Assembly: GCA_021781795.1 (NCBI GenBank)
Contig: JAJXWA010000001.1
Span: 62,001-126,000 of the forward strand
Direction: 5' to 3'
Length of the DNA stretch: 64,000 bases
Source of the DNA: Acidobacteriota bacterium
Lineage (GTDB): Bacteria > Acidobacteriota > Terriglobia > Terriglobales > Acidobacteriaceae
The position numbers were made by a program, and so were the translations under genes. Shown here in pieces: positions 58,791 through 64,000 of this stretch. The first letter of the stretch is position 1, and every line of letters begins with the position of its first letter. Under the pieces are notes generated by a model that was given only the letters and a program-made list of their open reading frames with translations, was not told the DNA's origin and searched no databases.

Positions 58791-58873
58791 GAGACTGCGA
58801 TTCGCACGGCGATTACGCGCCGTCAAAGGGGCTGCGCGGTTTTGCAGGGTTGCGAAGAAATCCGAGCGCGAAC

Positions 58874-59413
58874 TCAGGAACAGGCAGGAACCGTTTGGTT
58901 TGGGTTGCAATGTGCTTGAGGCAACGCAACTGAAGCCGCAGTTGCTCGCGCGACTGCCTTGAGCTCCTCGACAATCATCAGCACTGCCGAGCGCATGGCT
59001 GCGGCGGCGATGGGCGAGAGGTCCATGGAGATGGGCTGCTTGGGATCGATGGTGATGGCATAGAGGGTGACATTGCCGCCGCCGCCCTGGATGTGAAAGA
59101 CGTCGAGGAGATCCTTCACGCCGACATCGTGGGCGGTGAGGGTGGGCGGATAATCGCGCGCGAAACGGGGTTCGGTGCGGGTGACGGTGCCGATGGGGTT
59201 GCCGTCGTCGGCGGCGTCGATGAGGACGATGCGGGCGGCGGACTGGAGCGGTTCGAGCAGGGTGAAGCCGCCGGTGCCGCCGTCGAGGAGTTCGACGCCG
59301 TCGGGCAGGGTGAGTTTTTCAAGGGCGCGAACGGCATGCACGCCGACGCCTTCATCTCCCATGAGGATGTTGCCCAATCCGACGACGAGAGTCATTTCCA
59401 ATTTACTTGTCAC
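58874..59413 (-). CDS. hyaD: hydrogenase maturation endopeptidase HyaD/HybD
   Basis: A 179-residue endopeptidase that trims the C-terminal extension of the hydrogenase large subunit after nickel insertion. The motif GLGNILMGDEGVGVHAV has the metal-binding Glu, and LIDAADDG and TAHDVGVKDLL supply the Asp and His. The start is a GTG at 59413, overlapping the end of hyaC by 11 bases, or an ATG at 59395. It is the last gene of the hydrogenase operon. A C-terminal piece of about 30 residues is an extra segment. Confidence 0.92.
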   Translation of the reverse strand: MTSKLEMTLVVGLGNILMGDEGVGVHAVRALEKLTLPDGVELLDGGTGGFTLLEPLQSAARIVLIDAADDGNPIGTVTRTEPRFARDYPPTLTAHDVGVKDLLDVFHIQGGGGNVTLYAITIDPKQPISMDLSPIAAAAMRSAVLMIVEELKAVARATAASVALPQAHCNPNQTVPACS

Positions 59414-60128
59414 CCTTCACACGCTCAAATTTCCATCCGCCGACGATGGAGGAGATGGTGCCGCGGCCTTCAATGTAGTCGTGATAGAAGGCGAGGTAAA
59501 TGTGGATGATGACGAAGCAGACGAAGAACCAGAGAAAGATGTGGTGCCAGAAGCGGACGCCGAACTCGCCGCCGAGCAAGGGCACGGCCCACATGAAGAG
59601 GCGGGGAATCGACGATGTGCTCATGTTGGAATAGAGGGCGAAGCCGGTAATCATCTGGAGCAGGAAGACGATGAAGGTGATGAAGTAGATGAAAGCTGCC
59701 AGAGCGTTGTGGCCGGTGGAGATGGGCCCGTGCATCTTGACCTGGAGCACGTCGGCCTTGACGACTTCCATAATCTCCTGCCGCTGCGATTTTTTGAGCG
59801 GGATGAAGTTGATGAGGCGTGCATACTTGTTGCCGACGAAGCCCCAGTAGAGCCTCGCCATGAAGTTCATGATGTAGATCCACGCCGAGGCAAAGTGGAT
59901 AAAGCGCACCCAGCCGAACCAGTACTGCTGATAAGCCTCTGGCGCATAGAGCAGGTGGAATGGATGACCGATGAGGTAGCCGGTGATGCAGAGAGCGACG
60001 AGCGCGGTGGCGTTAATCCAGTGGTAGGCGCGGACAGGGAGCTCCCAGACGTAGACGCGCCGGTACTCGGTTGGGCCGTGGCCATTGGAGCCGAAGATAT
60101 CGTGAATGGGTTCACCTGAAGTGCTCAT
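59403..60128 (-). CDS. hyaC: hydrogenase b-type cytochrome HyaC
   Basis: A 241-residue membrane cytochrome b of the Ni/Fe-hydrogenase type. Helices with haem-binding His are VRAYHWINATALVALCITGY, RFIHFASAWIYIMNFMARLY and WHHIFLWFFVCFVIIHIYLAF. It links the hydrogenase to the quinone pool in the membrane, here menaquinone. The ATG at 60128 lies five bases after the hyaB stop; a GTG at 60137 would overlap it. The downstream maturation gene overlaps its end. Confidence 0.93.
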   Translation of the reverse strand: MSTSGEPIHDIFGSNGHGPTEYRRVYVWELPVRAYHWINATALVALCITGYLIGHPFHLLYAPEAYQQYWFGWVRFIHFASAWIYIMNFMARLYWGFVGNKYARLINFIPLKKSQRQEIMEVVKADVLQVKMHGPISTGHNALAAFIYFITFIVFLLQMITGFALYSNMSTSSIPRLFMWAVPLLGGEFGVRFWHHIFLWFFVCFVIIHIYLAFYHDYIEGRGTISSIVGGWKFERVKGDK

Positions 60129-60133
60129 GGTCC

Positions 60134-61846
60134 TCACTCAAAGGAAACCTGGTGAAGGTGCCGGCCCTGCGGGTCGTAGAGATGAACGGCGCAGGCGAGG
60201 CACGGGTCAAAAGAATGAATGGTGCGCAGGATCTCAACGGGCTGCTCGAGGTTCTTAACGGGCGTGCCAATGAGGGCCTGTTCAAAGGAAGAGCGCTGCT
60301 GCCGGGCGTCGCGGGGCGAGCCGTTCCAGGTGGTGGGCACGACGAGCTGGTAGTTTTCGATGGCGCCGTTGCGAATCTTGATGAAGTGAGCGAGCGCGCC
60401 GCGCGGGGCTTCGGTAAGGCCGACGCCTTCGCACTCCGAGGGCCAGGTCTTCGGCTCCCAGCGCTCGCCGTTAAAGGTGGAGACCTCGTTGATGCGGACA
60501 CGATCGAGGAGGTCGTTGAAGTACTCCTTGAGCCATGTCATGGCGAGCGCTGCGTCGAGGGCGCGCGCGGCGGTGCGGCCCAGGGTGCTGAAGAGCGCCG
60601 CGGTAGGCACGTTGAGCTTGCCAAGGGTCTGGCCGACGAGTTCCTTCACGTCGGTGTTGCCGGAAGCGTAGGCAACGAGAAGGCGGGCGAGCGGACCCAC
60701 TTCCATGGGCTGCTCTTTCCAGCGCGGTGTCTTGAGGAACGAGTATTTGTCGTGGCCTTCGAGGGTTTCAAAGGGCGGCTTCGGGCCGGTGTAGTTGAGA
60801 TTGGTTTCGCCGCTCAAGGGGTGAAGGCCGGTGGAGTCGCCGCCGTCATAGCTGTACCATGAGTGGGCGATGTACTCCTTGATTTCCTGGGTGTCGCGGG
60901 CGTTGACGGGGTGGACCTGACTGAGATCGCGATTGAGGATCACGCCGCGCGGATAGCGGAAGGACTCAACCTGGTTGTAGCCCTTGGTGGGGAACTCGCC
61001 GTAGCTGAGGTAGTTGGTGAGGCCGCCGCCCCACTGCGCCCAGTCCTTGTAGAAGCCGGCGACGGTGAGGACGTCAGGAATGTAGACCTGATTGACGAAC
61101 TCGGTGGCCTGGCTGATGAGGCTGGAGACAAGATTGAGGCGCTCGGTGTTGATGGCCGCGACTTCATTGGCGTTGATGGAGCAGGGCACGCCGCCGACGA
61201 GGTAGTTGGGGTGCGGGTTCTTGCCGCCGAAGACGGCGTGAATCTTGACGATTTCCTTCTGCCACTCAAGGGCGTCGAGGTAGTGGGCGACGGCGATGAG
61301 GTTCACTTCCGGCGGAAGCTTGTAGGCGGGATGGCCCCAGTAGCCATTGGCGAAGATGCCGAGGCCGCTGGCGGCGAAGGCCTTGATCTTGTCCTGCACG
61401 GAGGAGAAATAGGCAGCGGTGTTCTTGTCCCAACTGGAATAGGACGAGGCAATCTCGGCGGCCTTTTTGGGATCAGCCTTGAGAGCGTTGACGATATCGA
61501 CCCAGTCGAGAGCGTGCAGGTGGTAGAAGTGGATGACGTGATCCTGCACGTACTGGGTGGTCATCATGATGTTGCGAATGATCTCGGCGGTGGGGGGTAC
61601 GGCGATGCCGAGAGCGCTTTCGACGGCGCGGACGCTGGTGAGGGCGTGGACGGTGGTGCAGACGCCACAGACGCGCTCGGTGATGGCCCAGGCGTCGCGC
61701 GGGTCGCGGCCGATGAGAATCTTTTCGAGGCCTCGGACCATGGTGCCGGCGCTGTAGGCGTCGGTGATGACGCCGTTTTCAATGACCGCCTCAATGCGGA
61801 GGTGGCCTTCAATGCGGGTAATAGGATCGACGACGACACGTGTCAT
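60134..61846 (-). CDS. hyaB: [NiFe]-hydrogenase large subunit HyaB
   Basis: A 570-residue nickel-iron catalytic subunit. The N-terminal motif RVCGVCTTVHA gives Cys60 and Cys63, and the C-terminal DPCLACAVH gives Cys549 and Cys552. After His555 lies a 15-residue extension that HyaD removes. The motifs TRIEGHLRIEA and GLEKILIGRDPRDAWAITER are typical of uptake hydrogenases of group 1. It oxidises H2 on the outer face of the inner membrane. It starts six bases after the hyaA stop. Confidence 0.97.
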   Translation of the reverse strand: MTRVVVDPITRIEGHLRIEAVIENGVITDAYSAGTMVRGLEKILIGRDPRDAWAITERVCGVCTTVHALTSVRAVESALGIAVPPTAEIIRNIMMTTQYVQDHVIHFYHLHALDWVDIVNALKADPKKAAEIASSYSSWDKNTAAYFSSVQDKIKAFAASGLGIFANGYWGHPAYKLPPEVNLIAVAHYLDALEWQKEIVKIHAVFGGKNPHPNYLVGGVPCSINANEVAAINTERLNLVSSLISQATEFVNQVYIPDVLTVAGFYKDWAQWGGGLTNYLSYGEFPTKGYNQVESFRYPRGVILNRDLSQVHPVNARDTQEIKEYIAHSWYSYDGGDSTGLHPLSGETNLNYTGPKPPFETLEGHDKYSFLKTPRWKEQPMEVGPLARLLVAYASGNTDVKELVGQTLGKLNVPTAALFSTLGRTAARALDAALAMTWLKEYFNDLLDRVRINEVSTFNGERWEPKTWPSECEGVGLTEAPRGALAHFIKIRNGAIENYQLVVPTTWNGSPRDARQQRSSFEQALIGTPVKNLEQPVEILRTIHSFDPCLACAVHLYDPQGRHLHQVSFE

Positions 61847-61852
61847 GGGGCT

Positions 61853-62941
61853 CTACGACTCCTTCTGTTCCTCTGCGTGGACTTCCGCGATGACCTTCTG
61901 CTTGCGCACGTTGGTGACGGCGGCGTGCGCGGCGACTCCGGCGAGGGTGGCGACACCGACGATGGTGCCGATGGTGTCAGCCGTGCTTTCTACACCGAAG
62001 CCGGGGAAGGAAGGCAGATGCTGATAGAAGGGACCGTTGTCCCAGAAGCCTTCTTCACTGCAGCCGATGCAGCCGTGGCCTGACTGGATAGGATAGCTGG
62101 TGCCCTCATTCCACTTGACGACGGAACAGGCGTTGTATGTGACAGGACCCTTGCAGCCCATCTTGTAGAGACAGTAGCCGCGACGGGCGTTTTCGTCGTC
62201 CCAGGACTCGACGAAGAGTCCGGCGTCGTAGTTGGGACGGCGGTAGCAGGTGTCGTGCACGCGGCGGCCGTAGAACTCCTTGGGCCGGTTGAGGCTGTCG
62301 AGCGCGGGCACCTGGCCGAGGACGAGCATGTGGGTGACGACGGCCATCATGACGTCTGCGATGGGCGGACATCCGGGCACGTTGATGACGGGCTTGTTGA
62401 CGAGCTTGTAGATGGGAGTCGCGCCGGTGGGGTTGGGCTTGGCGGCCTGTACGCATCCGTTGGAGGCGCAACTGCCCCAGGCGATGATGGCCGCGGCGTC
62501 TTTGGCGACGGTCTGCAGGATGGATTCTGCGGTCTTGCCGCCGATCATGCAGTAGACGCCGCCATCGTGTGTCGGCACGGCGCCTTCGACGAGGACGATG
62601 TACTTGCCCTTGTTGTTCTGGATGGTGTCGTTGAGGCTCTTCTCCGCCTGGAAGCCGGAGGCGGCCATGAGGGTCTCGGAGTAGTTGAGCGAGAGCACGT
62701 CGAGCAGGGCATCGAGCACGATGGGATGCGACGCGCGGATGAAGGACTCGCTACAACAGGTGCACTCTTGAAAGTGCATCCACACCACGGCAGGCTTTTC
62801 TTTCTTTTCAAAGGCCGCCGCGACCTGGGCTACGCCGGACTGTCCGAGTCCCGCTGCGGTGGCTGCCGCGGCGCAGAACTGCAGAAAGTCTCTGCGGCTG
62901 TAACCCTTTCTCTCCATGGACTGCCAGATCGATGGACCCAT
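61853..62941 (-). CDS. hyaA: [NiFe]-hydrogenase small subunit HyaA
   Basis: A 362-residue iron-sulfur subunit. A twin-arginine signal (SRRDFLQF, residues 15-22) exports the folded complex. The proximal cluster motif is ECTCCSES with Cys60, Cys62 and Cys63; the second Cys is Gly in standard enzymes. WGSCASNGCVQAAKPNP adds Cys158 and Cys163, and NVPGCPP adds Cys191, so all six Cys of the oxygen-tolerant [4Fe-3S] cluster are present. A C-terminal helix (TIGTIVGVATLAGVAAHAAV) anchors it. The ATG at 62941 follows GAGGTAAGC. It is the first gene of the operon. Confidence 0.96.
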   Translation of the reverse strand: MGPSIWQSMERKGYSRRDFLQFCAAAATAAGLGQSGVAQVAAAFEKKEKPAVVWMHFQECTCCSESFIRASHPIVLDALLDVLSLNYSETLMAASGFQAEKSLNDTIQNNKGKYIVLVEGAVPTHDGGVYCMIGGKTAESILQTVAKDAAAIIAWGSCASNGCVQAAKPNPTGATPIYKLVNKPVINVPGCPPIADVMMAVVTHMLVLGQVPALDSLNRPKEFYGRRVHDTCYRRPNYDAGLFVESWDDENARRGYCLYKMGCKGPVTYNACSVVKWNEGTSYPIQSGHGCIGCSEEGFWDNGPFYQHLPSFPGFGVESTADTIGTIVGVATLAGVAAHAAVTNVRKQKVIAEVHAEEQKES

Positions 62942-63341
62942 GCTTACCTCGCTTGCCGCGAACAAGCCGCAAGATGCCGCAAAAGGAGAGAACTCCCGTG
63001 CGGCCCCGCAGTGTTTCAAACGGACGGGAGCACAGTACGGAATGCAGAGAACGGTCGGCTGTGAGCGCCGTCACACAAGTTGCGGGATACGAAGTGGAAA
63101 AGGGGTGAGTCGTGTGACGTGAATCGCCGCCTGAGTCAGGAGCGGGTCAGGGACGGGAGAGATCGACGGTGCCGGTGAGGCGTCGGTGGCGGCGTCGATC
63201 TGGTCGGCGGGCTACGCTGCAGGTTTATTCACAGAGTCTGCTGAAAAGCGCGAAAGTTGTATTGATTTGACTATGCGAGAGGGTAAATTTGTAACTATCA
63301 GCCTTCGCAGGTACTTGCCAGCGCTTAAGGAATCTTCATCG
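62942..63341. other. divergent region between hydrogenase and TadE genes
   Basis: About 400 bases between divergent genes. The part close to 62942 should hold the hydrogenase promoter; the part 63220-63330 is AT-richer and should hold that of the TadE genes. No clear consensus, FNR-like or NtrC-like site is recognised. Confidence 0.4.
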
Positions 63342-63899
63342 ATGCGTATTTTAAACCATCTTTCGAAATCCTCGAATGTAGTGACAATGAATTGGAAGAG
63401 GGCAAAGTGCGATTCAATCCGCGGCCTGAGGGATTTGTTGTGTCCATTCCGGTCGGAGGAAGGGCAGTCCCTCGTCGAATTTGCACTGACAGCGTTGGTG
63501 TTCTTTGTCTTGATGTTTGCGGTGTTTGATTTTGGCCACTTGTTCTTCGTGGAAATGTCGGCTCAAAACGCAATTCAAGAGGCGGCCCGATACGGGTCGA
63601 CCGGCAATCATCTGCCGGATCCGAGTAATCCTGGTAAGTCTCTCTCGAGAGTGATGTCGATCACTAACACCCTCAAGCAGGACGCATTCGGCGTGACAAT
63701 CTCAAACATTCAGATATCAAGCTTGGGTGGCGGCTCAGGGAGCGCCGGCGGTCCAGGCGATTTGCTGACCGTTTCGACGACCGTGAGCATGCCCTTGATG
63801 ACTCCGGTGATCGCACAGATGTTCCCAAATGGGCAATTTACGTTTACACCGAGCGTGACGATCAAGAATGAGCCCTTTTCTCCCAGCCAGACGAAATAA
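63342..63899 (+). CDS. TadE-like pseudopilin
   Basis: A 185-residue protein. The core is EEGQSLVEFALTALVFFVLM, the TadE/TadF-type pseudopilin pattern, followed by one helix (to FAVFDFGHLFF) and an exported domain with a Gly/Ser-rich loop (SSLGGGSGSAGG). TadV should process it. The ATG at 63342 with AAGGAA ahead is preferred; longer frames add no conserved sequence and an ATG at 63387 is an alternative. The motor genes lie 46 kb away in the opposite direction. Confidence 0.82.
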   Translation: MRILNHLSKSSNVVTMNWKRAKCDSIRGLRDLLCPFRSEEGQSLVEFALTALVFFVLMFAVFDFGHLFFVEMSAQNAIQEAARYGSTGNHLPDPSNPGKSLSRVMSITNTLKQDAFGVTISNIQISSLGGGSGSAGGPGDLLTVSTTVSMPLMTPVIAQMFPNGQFTFTPSVTIKNEPFSPSQTK

Positions 63900-63914
63900 A
63901 TGAGGAGCACAAGG

Positions 63915-64000
63915 ATGAACAGGAAACTGATCCGTTATACAGCCTGTGCGAAGCGAATCGAGGATGAGCGAGGTGGGGCGCTCGTCGAGTTCGCGCTCTG
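63915..64000 (+). CDS. second TadE-like protein, 3' truncated
   Basis: The window ends inside this gene. It begins MNRKLIRYTACAKRIEDERG and continues GALVEFAL, the same pseudopilin pattern as the gene just upstream. AGGAG lies eight bases before the ATG; another in-frame ATG is at 63900, overlapping the previous stop. The two are a tandem, probably the first genes of a TadE-like operon that continues beyond the window. Confidence 0.75.
   Translation, partial: MNRKLIRYTACAKRIEDERGGALVEFAL

Overview
The window looks like chromosomal DNA of a soil-type Acidobacteriota (probably class Terriglobia). This is an inference from gene content, because no rRNA is present. The signs are a high GC content, several secreted families I associate with acidobacterial genomes, futalosine-route menaquinone synthesis, a YpdA-like reductase, rhamnogalacturonan-type glycosidases and many PilZ proteins. 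The window starts inside one gene (an esterase) and ends inside another (a TadE-like protein). There is no integrase, transposase, phage gene or CRISPR array.

Layout: 0-4 kb has an esterase fragment, three tRNA genes (Pro, His, Arg), a DUF4112 protein and a YheT-type hydrolase. 4-10 kb is a minus-strand sugar-acid block: a secreted VOC protein, a GH106 alpha-L-rhamnosidase, kduI and kduD, then tRNA-Pro(CGG). 10-17 kb is the inner half of a Tad pilus machine (tadV, tadZ, tadA, tadB, tadC). It is followed by twin 31-residue membrane peptides and a PilZ protein. 17-19.5 kb has an ECF sigma factor fused to an anti-sigma zinc finger, divergent from a secreted protein that has a good ECF-type promoter. 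19.5-26 kb has two tiny ORFs behind a very strong Shine-Dalgarno, a cytidylate-kinase-like protein, an ATP-grasp enzyme, a phosphoribosyltransferase, a YbdK-type ligase, an M29 aminopeptidase and an aldo/keto reductase.

26-36 kb holds membrane proteins, a secreted protein made of eight identical 12-residue repeats, a response regulator with a degenerate receiver domain, a yceI-marR pair with a palindromic operator, a gene broken at a G7 tract, and a SpoIIE-type phosphatase. 33-42 kb is peppered with two families of short intergenic repeats. 37-46 kb has a large secreted protein, a lipoprotein, mqnC, a GH88/GH105 hydrolase, a cytochrome c and class I fumarase. 46-57 kb has a second and much longer PilZ paralogue, YpdA, a histidine kinase, a BON protein with a prion-like segment, a PpiD-type chaperone and malQ.

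57-64 kb has a PqqD-domain protein carrying an internal Tat-like signal and a His/Asp tail, paired with an HPr-kinase-like protein. Next comes a [NiFe]-hydrogenase operon (hyaA-B-C-D) whose small subunit has the extra cysteines of oxygen-tolerant enzymes. The window closes with two TadE-like pseudopilins, 46 kb from the Tad motor genes.

The least explained items are the PqqD/HPr-kinase pair, the repeat peptide at 27.5 kb, the twin 31-residue proteins and the mini-ORFs at 19.55 kb.
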